Translations under genes and position numbers: made by a program
Origin: Ginkgo biloba
Lineage: Eukaryota > Streptophyta > Ginkgoopsida > Ginkgoales > Ginkgoaceae
Length of the DNA stretch: 11,353 bases
Assembly: GCA_024626585.1 (NCBI GenBank)
Contig: JANKJI010000004.1
Span: 24,579,905-24,591,257 of the forward strand
Direction: 5' to 3'
Notes under the pieces: generated by a model
Seen by the model: only the letters and a program-made list of their open reading frames with translations
Told to the model about the DNA's origin: nothing
Databases searched by the model: none
Shown here: positions 1 to 8,259 of the stretch, one piece after another
Layout of the letters: each line of letters starts with the position of its first letter
Numbering within the stretch: the stretch's first letter is position 1

Positions 1-119
1 GATGACAAGTTAATCTCAATGTAATGAAGATGATTCCACGCAATTGGAAAGTTTGAATTTTTTAAAGTTAATTCTCACCATTAACTTTATTTTTTTATCT
101 CATCTAACTCTCTTATTTA
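1..119. other. AT-rich flank, nothing recognised
   Basis: This short AT-rich stretch has no open frame of note, no repeat and no signal I can name. It ends where base composition changes sharply toward GC at about 120-130. Confidence 0.5.
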
Positions 120-545
120 ATTGTTATAGAGAGGGGCCTCGGAAACAGAAGTTGGAGAGAGGCCTCTAAAAAATCGCACAACCGTTTTTCGTCTTGTTTT
201 CGTCTATGGAGGAGCCTTTTGCAATGTTGCAATCTCTACCGCAGTTTAAAGGCATCGTTGCAGGGCTTGCTGGTGGCCTCGACTTCGTTTGGTGCTTAGC
301 CAACATTTCTTGCAATTTCCGATCGCGACGGTTGCTTAGGGTTTTTCTATGGGTGTTTTCCAACTACGGCAACGTCTGCAGTGGTATGTGACTTTTGAGT
401 TTGCAATTTCAACGAATTCTTATGTTTGTTCCGGTGGCTGTCCTCCTTGTTGCATTGCAAGCTCCTTCTCCAGTTTGTTACCTGCCAGTTATGGCATTGG
501 CTACAGCCTTTTTTTTGTGCATGTTGCTGCAACTATGAGTCTTCC
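120..545. other. GC- and CpG-rich island of unknown origin
   Basis: From about 120 to 440 the sequence is clearly richer in G, C and CpG (about 17 CpGs in 320 bases by eye) than the next kilobases, where CpG is nearly absent. A short + frame from the ATG at 206 runs to 391 and another from 349 runs to 606; a minus-strand frame covers 166-363. None resembles a protein I know. A possible plant 5' splice donor (GTATGTG) lies at 384. The frame open from 349 is the same frame as the decayed coding trail that starts near 607. The island could be a leader or first exon of that element, a younger insertion, or a fragment of a real gene. The retained CpG suggests it was less methylated or arrived more recently. 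Low certainty on identity; the composition contrast itself is directly visible. Confidence 0.45.
129..166. repeat. 12-bp direct repeat with embedded palindrome
   Basis: GAGAGGGGCCTC at 129-140 recurs as GAGAGAGGCCTC at 155-166 with one mismatch. The second copy sits in the perfect 10-base palindrome AGAGGCCTCT (158-167). The pair marks the left edge of the GC-rich island. It could be a small local duplication or chance; no function can be assigned. Confidence 0.4.
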
Positions 546-606
546 ACTTAGGGACCATGTATCTTCTATTAGGGTCATTAAAATATTAATGTTAAAATTA
601 TTTTAG

Positions 607-1125
607 TAGTTCTAGTTTTTTATAACTATAAAAAGTGAGTGATACTTGAGAATAAAGTAAAAATACCTATAGATCCAAGATTTGTGAATTATTATACCTA
701 GGATGCTTAGAATCATATGCGTATAACTGATCTAATGGCTTTACTGTCTCCTCTATTCATAATATAACTAGCCTTTGGGTTGCACAAATTTATTCAAATA
801 GATTATTATGTTGAAAGATCACCATTTATTTGATAATTTAATGGGAAATTTTGGTGGAGCACATTTCTATGGGAGATATTTATATAACTGGATGTAATAG
901 TATGTATACAACTTTAATGAGTTTTATATGCTTACCTATCATGTAGGGAGATATTTTTCGGTTCTTACTATGATGTACATTCTTACCATGGAGATTATAG
1001 AACATATTGATTAGATAAACTCGATTGTTAGACTAAGATGCTAGGTGTATGTAACCCTTAACAAGTATTTGTAGTATGCAAATGATAAGACAACATCATT
1101 TACAACATTTAAATAATATATCATT
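607..1125 (+). pseudogene. Decayed ORF of unknown element, block 1
   Basis: The frame of base 661 (AAA TAC CTA) reads as protein from about 640 to 1125, broken only by stops. The best part runs from 781 to 1110, with motifs such as MGNFGGAHFYGRYLYNWM (841-894) and HVGRYFSVLTMMYILTMEII (940-1008). Composition is that of a mixed, aromatic-rich globular or membrane-associated segment with many Tyr, Phe and Met. The same frame is open upstream through 349-606, so the original start may lie in the GC-rich island. Around 1110-1140 the protein-like reading moves to the next frame, which indicates a small indel. I do not recognise the family. A non-coding, merely AT-rich origin is possible for 607-700 but unlikely for 781-1110. 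Confidence 0.45.
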
Positions 1126-1500
1126 TCACACAACTACATACCTTGAATAAGGCATAGCCTTAACCACTTCACTCTTGGATTATGTGAAGGAATAGTGGGT
1201 GGAGGTTGAATAGGAGTATGCCACTTATGGAGACACTCTCACATTAAAATGGATATATTTCCCTAAGGATTTTATTTAATTTTTTACTATGGATGGTGTT
1301 ATTACAAGTAAAATATTGAAGTTGAAGAAGGTAATAATATATCACAATCTAAGGGCTCACTCTAATGTGCATGAAGTCCAAAAATTTTAGATTCATAGCA
1401 AAGTTTCTATTCTACATAGTAGTGGTATTATGAGAAACATCTTATGCAAGCACAATAGAAGGATCTAAATATTTTCATACCATAATATGCACTAATAGTA
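1125..1500 (+). pseudogene. Decayed ORF of unknown element, block 2
   Basis: After a frame change the protein-like reading continues in the frame of CTT at 1142. Recognisable stretches include LTTSLLDYVKE (from about 1160), WIYFPKDFI (about 1249), and KVSILHSSGIMRNILCKHNR (1399-1458). The last segment is Cys/His/Arg-bearing and looks like a conserved core, but it is not a standard zinc-finger spacing. In-frame stops fall at 1148, 1196, 1217, 1280 and 1388 among others. Just before 1501 a cluster of TAA/TAG codons precedes another frame change. No family is recognised. The block reads directly out of block 1 and into block 3, so it is treated as one protein with them. Confidence 0.45.
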
Positions 1501-1970
1501 ATGCCATTTGTATATTTTTACTTATTTTCCTTTAAGCTAGATTGTAAGGGAAAGAAGAGGTTTTCACATCCATCCATGGATTTTTTATTTTTAGCGAATC
1601 ATAAGACTTTAGTCTGAATAAACTTGATGAGATTGATTCCTAAGAAATATAAGGTAGTCCCATTTGTGCACAACTTATCATATTGGGAAACATAAGATAG
1701 TATAATTCTTCCTTTTACCCCCAAAGTTGGCACATCCTCACAAGTCCCCCCTCTAACAACCCAATATGACACCTCCTCATAAGTTCCTTTAGTATGAACC
1801 ATTATACTACTAATATTAACAATAGGTATGGTAATCCCCATAACTCATTCCTTACTAGTAATGTAAGTTTCTTAGGATAAGTAGTTATAAATATTTGAGG
1901 ATAGGGATAAATAGCCTAAGGTGGACTTATCTAAGGTGACCTCTAAGAAGTCAACTTTGAAGAAAATTTA
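1501..1970 (+). pseudogene. Decayed ORF of unknown element, block 3
   Basis: From the ATG at 1501 the frame gives MPFVYFYLFSF followed by a basic stretch (CKGKKRF), then LIPKKYKVVPFVHNLSYW (about 1630-1686), a Pro/Ser/Thr-rich part with two similar pieces (SSQVPPL and SSQVPLV once the stop is ignored, 1735-1797), a hydrophobic run at 1801-1860, and a Lys/Asp/Ser-rich charged segment with KVDLSKVTSKKSTLKKI (1918-1968). Stops cluster between 1860 and 1920. A TTTAGGAG stretch near 1968 marks the switch to the next frame. The alternation of a hydrophobic run and a charged Lys-rich segment could suggest a membrane span followed by a cytoplasmic tail, but this is only inference. Confidence 0.45.
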
Positions 1971-2280
1971 GGAGTTGTCACCATTAAAGTTATTATTAAG
2001 CTTATTATAGGGTCATCCATTGAGCTTACCTATAGAGTGACTAAGTTGGAATATGAGATATTTGTACACAAGAACTTGATTAGAAGGATTTAGAAGAGAT
2101 AAAGGAGGGGTTAGATATCTTAAAGAGGTATATCTAAGCCATTCATAAGTTTTTGCCACTAGCATAACATTATTAGTATGTAGTTATATTAAGGACCTAT
2201 TTCCTTATTACCATATGGTTTATACCTTGGCTTCTTCCTCTAAGATCATATCAATTTCATTAAATGTAGGTAAACTCTTA
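1971..2280 (+). pseudogene. Decayed ORF, block 4: coiled-coil-like segment
   Basis: Frame 1971 (GGA GTT GTC) gives a segment ending in VTKLEYEIFVHKNLI (about 2037-2081). The reading then moves to the frame of AAG at 2084, giving KDLEEIKEGLDILKRYI (2084-2134) and, after a stop, AIHKFLPLA. Spacing of Leu/Ile in these pieces fits an amphipathic or coiled-coil helix. It is followed by an aromatic, hydrophobic stretch (FLITIWFIPWLLPLRSYQFH, 2198-2257). A separate open frame over 2215-2418 reads less like a protein and is taken as a shadow. The coil suggests self-association, as in Gag-like or other multimerising retroelement proteins, but homology was not tested. Confidence 0.4.
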
Positions 2281-2520
2281 AGGATTAACTTACTTACTAT
2301 AAGTATAATTAATTGGCGAATAATTTTAACATATAAAGTAAGTAATATATACATCATAAGCAAATGTTTTAGGAAAATAAATATTTTGCTAGTAATTTAT
2401 GCTAAAATTGGCAAATAAATTAAGTTTTTTCATCAAAATTAGACAAACTTGAATATTAGACAAAATTGACGAATATTTTAGAGTAATTTGACCTATTGGT
2501 GAATCTAATTTTTAAAAAAT
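2281..2520. other. AT-rich stretch with unclear coding signal
   Basis: No frame reads convincingly as protein here. It contains a small imperfect tandem duplication: ATTAGACAAACTTGAATATT at 2438-2457 is followed by a near copy at 2455-2477. It may be a more deeply decayed part of the same trail or a spacer between two ORFs. Confidence 0.35.
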
Positions 2521-2805
2521 TTGGTTAAAAATAGCCAATTGGATTTATATAGCCACTAAAATTTTCCCAATTTAAATGGTCACCTACATATTGATTTGAA
2601 TTAGAACAAAGAAGAGGTTTCCAAGATTAAGAGTTGAGTGAATGAAATGATCATAAGATTGAAGGATATGTAATAATATTTGACTAACTTATAGGCTCTA
2701 TTAATAAGAATAATAAAAGGGTTAAGAGAGTTTATTATTTCATCCCATGCCTTCCTTTAGGTCACCAAGGAAGATATCACTTTTAGGAGTACTATGATAA
2801 AAATA
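2521..2805 (+). pseudogene. Decayed ORF, block 5: second coiled-coil-like segment
   Basis: The frame beginning TTG GTT AAA at 2521 gives NKEEVSKIKS (2605-2634), then VNEMIIRLKDM (2638-2670), YLTNL (2677-2691), ALLIRIIKGLREFIISSHAF (2695-2754) and VTKEDITFRSTMIKI (2761-2805). Hydrophobic residues recur with heptad-like spacing between charged residues, which supports an alpha-helical coiled coil. Stops at 2602, 2635, 2671, 2674, 2692 and 2758 lie between these pieces and fit Gln or Trp sites. Near 2790-2815 the protein-like reading moves on by one frame. It resembles block 4 in style more than in sequence. Function unknown. Confidence 0.45.
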
Positions 2806-4190
2806 AATGTCTAAGATAGCCACTATCACAACCTCTAAAGATAAGGATACATGGTAGAGAAGGGATGAACTTGATCTATAGTTGTTTAAGGCCTTCCTAA
2901 TACAAGAATCATTATAAGGTTATTTTATAGTTCCAAACTCAATAATAATTGATGTTATTTTATCATTACATCAAATTTAGAAAGGGACCATGGAGTTGGT
3001 CCTTTAAATAGTCCATTTGGAGGTAATGGTGGATCAAGCCTTTACATTTAGTGGGGATTCAAAGGATCCTCCATCATAGTTTCCTCTAGTTATTATTAAA
3101 GGTATAAACCTCCATTTTCTTAGCTAATTCTCCATCAAGAGTTGTAGTAGTTTTAGTCTATGGATCTAATATTCTTCCACCTTTGCGAGCTTCACCAACA
3201 TCATCACCTAGTTCTTCCTTAATATCCCTAATACATCTTATGATATCACCTTTATCTTAATATTTACCAATAATAATGATTTCATCTCTAGATCACTTAC
3301 AATGCCTCTATCTCCTTCTTTAGTAAACCCTACTTAACTAGTTTTGGCTGTTATTTCTTTACCTTCAATTATCATTCATCTAGTGTCACTAGTATCGACC
3401 CTTATATAGTCTACTCAAGATCCTTATTATTTCATTATTGGTTCTTTATGATAACTTGTAGGAGGTGTAATCCTAAGGTCACCTTATTAGCAAATAATTA
3501 TTTATCCTTCACCTTCACATTGGCCCCCTATGGATATTATGTTCACCTATGTGATACCTTATTTAATAATGCACCAAGTCAACCTAGCACCTCAAGTTAG
3601 TTTTGACGTACCAATCATGCATAATAAAGAACATAATTCTTATATGGAGGATGAAATCTCTTTCATTATTCATGTTGCTTTAAATACATCATATTAAGTT
3701 AGTGTGTCTCAAGGAGTAGCATCAATGTCTTCTCTAATAACATCTTATCGACCCATAATTGGGGCCACATTAACATGAACCATTACCACAAGGTTTAATA
3801 ACACTTGGAGAATACCATCTAAAAGTAAGGAGAGGAGAGATATCCCAGTGCAACAAAGGGAAATCACATTGTATAATTGGAAAATGCAAAATTCTTTAGT
3901 ATGGTGTTCATAATTAACTTTGCATATTATAATTTGATTGACCACCCATTAATCACCTTTTTTAGTTATTATAGGTTAAAATGGTTAAGGCATCACATGG
4001 ATCTAGAAAGTAACTGCCTTCAATTTTTAGTTTCCTAAGGATGTAGTTCTAGGATCCTTAAACCTAAATAGAGAACATTTTCTATGAAGACATATTGACA
4101 TCAATATGTTGGGAATGAGGTTAGGGTTCAAAGCCTTAAGAATACCAGGCACAAGGTTTTTATAATTACTCACAAATCCCAAAAAACATA
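2806..4190 (+). pseudogene. Decayed ORF, block 6: long single-frame Ser/Thr/Pro-rich region
   Basis: One frame (for example ATC ACA ACC at 2825) carries protein-like sequence for about 1.3 kb with stops but no obvious frame change. It starts with a charged piece (TTSKDKDTW at 2831-2857, RRDELDL soon after). It then becomes rich in Ser, Thr, Ile and Pro over about 3090-3550, with PSPSHWPPMDIMFTYVIP (3509-3562). A mixed region follows with a basic patch SKSKERRDIPVQQREITLYN (3821-3880). After a further conserved-looking stretch come FPKDVVLGSLNLNREHFL (4031-4084) and HIDINMLGMRLGFKALRIPG (4091-4150). The minus-strand frame at 3745-3945 is a shadow. Frame shifts again near the CCCAAAAAACA run at 4178-4188. 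No protease, reverse transcriptase or zinc-knuckle motif was found. The low-complexity part may be a linker between folded domains. Confidence 0.5.
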
Positions 4191-4898
4191 AAGGTAGCCA
4201 ATAAATTTGAGTTAATAAATAAAATTTATGAAATTTGAATATCAGATCCAGAAGGGATTATCAAAGTTTAAAGATTAGGAGGTATTTTAAATGTCACTAA
4301 CCTGACTCAATTATTTTCCCATATTGGTAATTGGATTAGATTCTCCTTCATGAATAACATGGGAAATTAGAGTTTGGAGAATACACCCTATGTTCCATGA
4401 AGTGAATGAGAGTTCCTCGAAGTATTACAGACCCAAAAAAATAATAAATTATAATTAATCAGAGATCAGGCCCTCAGGAATGTGGTGAAAGATCATCCTC
4501 AACTTGAGATAATAATTTTTTTATCGCAAGGAGGATAAAAGGGAGATGGAGTCCATACAATTTAAATAAAGATACATGGTGGCAAGATATTGATAATTGT
4601 CCCAACTAATCACTACCTCACATATTTTACCAAGATCATCCCATATTTTAAGAAGAATATTGTGCATGATATGGATTTAAGACTCAAGGTGGCGAATGGA
4701 CGCACTTCTAATTAAAATAAAGTGGTTCATTTATTGCAAGGTGTTACAAAAGCCTTTTCCTATAAATATGATCATTTCTTACATAGTGATCTATAGAGCC
4801 AAAGGTGAAATAAGAAGCGAAGCAAAAAGTTTAATCTTTCCACAAAAATCCATTTTGATAAAGAATATTAAGTATTGCTAAGCCTCAAGTGGTGTGTC
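4191..4898 (+). pseudogene. Decayed ORF, block 7a
   Basis: The frame of GCC at 4197 continues the trail, giving KVANKFELINKIYEI (4191-4235), LGGILNVTNLTQLFSHIGNW (4275-4334), RDQALRNVVKDHPQLEIIIF (4461-4520), and VPTNHYLTYFTKIIPYFKKN (about 4599-4658). About a dozen stops interrupt it, with no indel needed. The ATG-started frame at 4696-4881 is in another register and reads less like a protein, so it is left out. The family is not recognised. This block runs in frame straight into the Met codon at 4899, so either one long protein or two adjacent ORFs fused by loss of a stop signal is possible. Confidence 0.5.
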
Positions 4899-7005
4899 AT
4901 GGCCAAAAGGAGCATAGGACGAGTGAGGGTTAAAAATCCTAAAGTAGCGATCATTGTTGAAATTCAGAATACCCTCAACACTTGTAGATCTAAGTTTAGG
5001 ATCATGCATGAAGGGTTTAATTAGATAGCTAAAAAAAGAAGGGAAGCATACCTCCTATAGAGATTCGATCTAGTGCAAGTAGAAGTTATCCCTGATGCAA
5101 TGTCATGTCAATAATTGATAGATAAGATGGCAGAAAGATATGACCTGGTTAGGAGAAAAATATTCACTTTAAATGGAAAGGTACTTTGTCCCTTAACTCT
5201 TAAAGTTTTTGATAAAATATTAAGATTATTTTTTCCAAAAGAGAAGTTTTCTTTTGAGAAGGTAGAGTAATTCTATTAGAATCATGCACAAATAACATAA
5301 TTAATCAATTCTTAGAGAGAGGATCCAATTGTAAATGCTGCAAGAAAATCCCATTATGAAATAAGAAAATTAGAAAGGGAATATAAGGACATAGTCATAT
5401 TATTGAGTAAGGTGTTTGGCAAAAAAGATACTGCAAAAGTATTGCATTACATGATATACTTGATTTATCAAATCATTGAAAAGAGATGAGTGCATGATTG
5501 GGCCAACCTCATTAGTATCACCATATCTCACCAATTTGCAGGGTTGACCAGGTCATGCCAATTTTTTATGTCTTCTTATATGATTTATGCCCTGCTTTTC
5601 TCTTGGAGTTTTTTAGGTTTTCTTTATAATAGTTTAAATAAAGAGGAGAAACTATTGCCAACCCCTTTTTTGTATATAAAGATTTGGAAAGAAAAATATA
5701 AAAAATACTTTTGTATGTTGAATGACAAGTTTATTTATCAGACTTTTTCCCTTTTAGAGAATCTTCAGCCACCAAGGGTGAGTGATATTGCTAAAGAGGC
5801 CTTGAGAGGTATCAGGGATTAGTACTTTGAGAAGGATTATTCTTATGTGAGATTGCATAATTTTGAAGGCAATATATATCATTTACCAAAGTATGTAGAC
5901 AATCATATTGTGTTGTATAAAATATGTCAGTAAATTCATGCCATATACACTAAATTTTCCCATAGGTGGAAGAAGGATTCTTTTCACTCTTTTCCCTTTA
6001 GGTTGGGTGATTTTATAGTATCTAACATTGGGTAGGCCAGATCCCATATAAAAGATATCCAAGAGTTTAGATTAGAGGAATTTGGGCCACAGACATATGA
6101 TCTTGAGGGCATATTTTCCCAACATTGTAAGATAAAATAGTATCACATCATCCAGTCTGAGGATGAATTTAGGAATCCAATTGACTATGATTGGCTAGCC
6201 CATAGAAGAAGAGGTAATGTAACTCCCCAATCTATTCTAGAGGATTCTAAATCATCACAGGATAATGGAAATTTTAATGAACCAAAAAATTTAAACAAAG
6301 GAGAGTTTGATAATAAAGATTTTACTTCACCAAATGATGGCTAATCGAAGAACTCCTTGCTAAAGATAACTGGTAGTGAAGGTGATGCAGATACTAGCTG
6401 ACAAGTTAGAATGGAGAAGGGGACATCAATTTTCAATCAAAATAATAATTCAGGAGTATGAGATGATGATGATGGATATGAACTCGGTAATGGATGCAAT
6501 TAGAAGAAATTGTATGATGAGGAACTACCTCCCATTATGAATAACAGGTCATCTAAAAGTTGAATCTCCTGAGAGTCATTAACTAGACAAAAATATACTA
6601 TTAACCCTGTTTAGGAAAAAAAAATCCCTCGTCCTATTTTTCATAATACAAAGGTGGCAATCAAATATACTTATTTGGAATAATCAACACTCAATCCTTG
6701 ACTATTAGAATTGATAAACCAGCATGCAATCCCTAGTGAAATACATATTGCTAATTCACTAGATTTTAGTAAATAACATGCCTCTTTCAATTTTGATTGT
6801 AATAAAAATATAGTTCGAGTGAGAGAAACTGTGACCAAATCCTTGAAGGCCAAACCAATAATCACTCTAGTAGACGTTGTTGTCAAGGAGATTGAGTTGG
6901 ATATAAACCAACTCATAATTCAAGAAATTATAGAATTTTACAAAGTTTTATTTGAGGGCCTATAGGTAAATAAAGATGAATTATCATAGGATAATTTCCA
7001 ATTGA
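4899..7005 (+). pseudogene. Decayed ORF, block 7b: best-preserved unknown domain
   Basis: This is the clearest coding relic in the trail: about 700 codons in a single frame with roughly one stop per 26 codons, about half of what chance predicts for this base composition. It begins MAKRSIGRVRVKNPKVAIIV (4899-4958). Other good stretches are MAERYDLVRRKIF (5130-5168), DPIVNAARKSHYEIRKLERE (5322-5381), the longest stop-free run at 5490-5819 with HQFAGLTRSCQFFMSSYMIY (5532-5591), LRLGDF-like FRLGDFIVSNIG (about 6000-6032), and EEFGPQTYDLEGIF (6078-6119). From about 6215 to 6500 it turns Asn/Asp/Ser-rich with a DDDDGYE patch (about 6462), probably a flexible acidic linker, and then returns to mixed sequence (RVRETVTKSLKAKPIITLVD, about 6819-6878). 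I do not recognise the family; plant mobile-domain or other retroelement accessory ORFs are possibilities to test. A frame change occurs near GAAAGGAAAATG at 7006. Confidence 0.55.
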
Positions 7006-7320
7006 AAGGAAAATGAATCTCTAAAAGAAAATACAAAATAATTTGAAGAAAATCTTACTCCCCTAATAATGGTATAACCCATTACTATTGTCATCCCTCT
7101 AACAAATACTGGGTTGTAGAGAAATATTTGTATCATAAATGATTGAAAAAATGCTTTCTTAGAATGTATGCAGGAGGTTGTGGATAAATTCATATAGTTG
7201 GGAGTATAGATGTGAGAATTGGCCAAAAAGATACAAGCCATGTTACATAAGATATCTTCCTATATTGAGAAATACACCCAATTCATAGATGAATTAGAGA
7301 TTTTCATGAAAAAAGACTTC
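7006..7320 (+). pseudogene. Decayed ORF, block 8: helical segment
   Basis: In the frame of CTA at 7021 the sequence reads ENESLKENTK, then FEENLTPLIMV, PITIVIPLTNTGL (7081-7119), AFLECMQEVVDKFI (7153-7194) and ELAKKIQAMLHKISSYIEKY (7216-7275), ending IDELEIFMKKDF (7285-7320). Charge pattern and Leu/Ile/Met spacing suggest long helices, with a coiled coil likely from 7150 onward. The minus-strand open frame at 6984-7241 overlaps this and is a shadow. The run of six A at 7309-7315 is a plausible slippage site for the next frame change. Confidence 0.5.
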
Positions 7321-7906
7321 ACAGAATTTTGTAGTTTTGTGAACAAAGGAACTAGAGAACCTTACCCTAATACCAAAAGATGTGGAAGAGTTTGAAACCT
7401 CTTTTGAGACAAAGAAGGAAGTGACAAAGGAATTTTCTTATTGCCTGATATGTATAGGGAGTAAGGTGTTTGAAATCAAGGATTTATTTAAAATGATAGC
7501 TTTGGAAAGGCATATCCTTTCTCCTGAGAAAGAAAATCAACTGATTCTAAAGGAGGAATGTACCCAGTTGCTAGAAATAAAAAATATTAAGATTGTTAAG
7601 GTGTTATAAAATGAAGAAAAGACTAATTCTAACCAACTAAGTCATCCTTCGCAGAACAAAGAAATGAATTATGTGTTGAGAGATAAAAAGAAGGAGATAA
7701 TTCAAGCAGAGAAATAATTGATAAATATTTATTATAAAAATAGATATTTAGCCATGGCTAGAAGGAAGGAGATCTAGGATAGAGTGAAGCAACTCTAGGA
7801 ATTTTCAACCAAGAATGCAAAAGTAGTTACAATTGAAACTAGAGGCAGTTAGTAAACTAACTTCATGAAATATTTTCAACTATTTCAACTGCTTCAACGG
7901 TAATAA
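7321..7906 (+). pseudogene. Decayed ORF, block 9: Glu/Lys-rich C-terminus
   Basis: The reading continues in the frame of GTG at 7382, with TKELENLTLIPKDVEEFETS (7352-7411), a stop-free run to 7606 including FKMIALERHILSPEKENQLI, and then a very charged tail with VLRDKKKEIIQAEK (about 7673-7714) and MARRKEI (7754-7774). Possible natural ends are the paired stops at 7850-7855 or at 7901-7906; earlier stops (7607, 7715, 7775, 7793) look like decay. Glu/Lys-rich composition fits a coiled coil or an extended charged tail. After 7906 no frame reads as protein and the sequence becomes A/T-rich with UTR character, so this is taken as the 3' end of the coding trail. Confidence 0.5.
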
Positions 7907-7937
7907 CAATCTAATCCCCATGATAAAAATAAAAAAT

Positions 7938-7952
7938 GAAGAAAAAAAAGGG
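7938..7952 (+). other. Polypurine run, possible LTR-element PPT
   Basis: GAAGAAAAAAAAGGG is 15 purines in a row just downstream of the coding trail and directly followed by TG. LTR retrotransposons carry a polypurine tract immediately before the 3' LTR, which usually starts with TG. Position and form fit, but such runs are not rare in AT-rich plant DNA, and no second LTR copy is visible to confirm it. Confidence 0.3.
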
Positions 7953-7963
7953 TGATTCCACCC
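7950..7963. repeat. Short perfect inverted repeat
   Basis: GGGTG (7950-7954) and CACCC (7959-7963) form a 5-base-pair stem around the loop ATTC. It lies at the end of the polypurine run. It could be a chance hairpin or an edge structure of the element. Confidence 0.35.
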
Positions 7964-8250
7964 TAAAGCATACTCGGTGAGGATATTTTTTATTTTTTCC
8001 TATTTTCTCTCCCTTTAGTTTCTATCTTTGTGATTTTGATGTGGATGTTTTGTCCTTTACAGATTGTTGATCCAGAGAACTTTCTTAGATAACTTGTGTA
8101 TGCCTTTGTGGATAAAAATTAATTTTTATTTTTATTTTGAAGTTGAATTCTTGGTAATGAAGGTTGTCGCTTGATTTAAGCAAATGTTAAGTTTTTTATA
8201 CATGTAATCTGGAATCCTTTCATTAATAAAATTGAGATGTGTTGCCACCT
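7964..8250 (+). terminator. 3'-UTR-like stretch with poly(A) signal
   Basis: T-rich, non-coding sequence after the last coding block, with AATAAA at 8225-8230 and a TTTTTATACATGTAAT stretch about 30 bases upstream, an arrangement common in plant 3' UTRs. A pyrimidine stretch ending in ACAG near 8060 could pass for a 3' splice site but has no partner I can defend. It may be the 3' UTR of the upstream element, or part of an LTR if the polypurine run is real. Confidence 0.35.
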
Positions 8251-8259
8251 TAATGAAAC

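Noticed and set aside
1-50. TGATTCCAC at the window start matching TGATTCCAC after the polypurine run at 7953, as a pair of LTR starts
   Set aside because: The match is only about 10 bases and the sequences diverge immediately afterwards; chance is the better explanation.
166-363. Minus-strand 65-codon open frame in the GC-rich island
   Set aside because: It overlaps + strand frames of similar length, has no recognisable motif, and GC-rich DNA readily gives short open frames on both strands.
1599-1841. Minus-strand 80-codon open frame
   Set aside because: It lies antisense to the protein-like + strand block 3 and shows no family resemblance; taken as a shadow.
2215-2418. + strand open frame of 67 codons
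   Set aside because: Composition is Ile/Leu/Ser-rich as expected from AT-rich DNA, and the neighbouring frame continues the coiled-coil block through 2260 more convincingly.
4696-4881. + strand open frame of 61 codons
   Set aside because: It is out of register with the long block 7 frame that reads through the same bases and links to better-preserved sequence on both sides.
8040-8065. Possible 3' splice site (pyrimidine-rich stretch ending in ACAG)
   Set aside because: No matching donor or downstream coding exon can be supported, so an intron call would be a guess.
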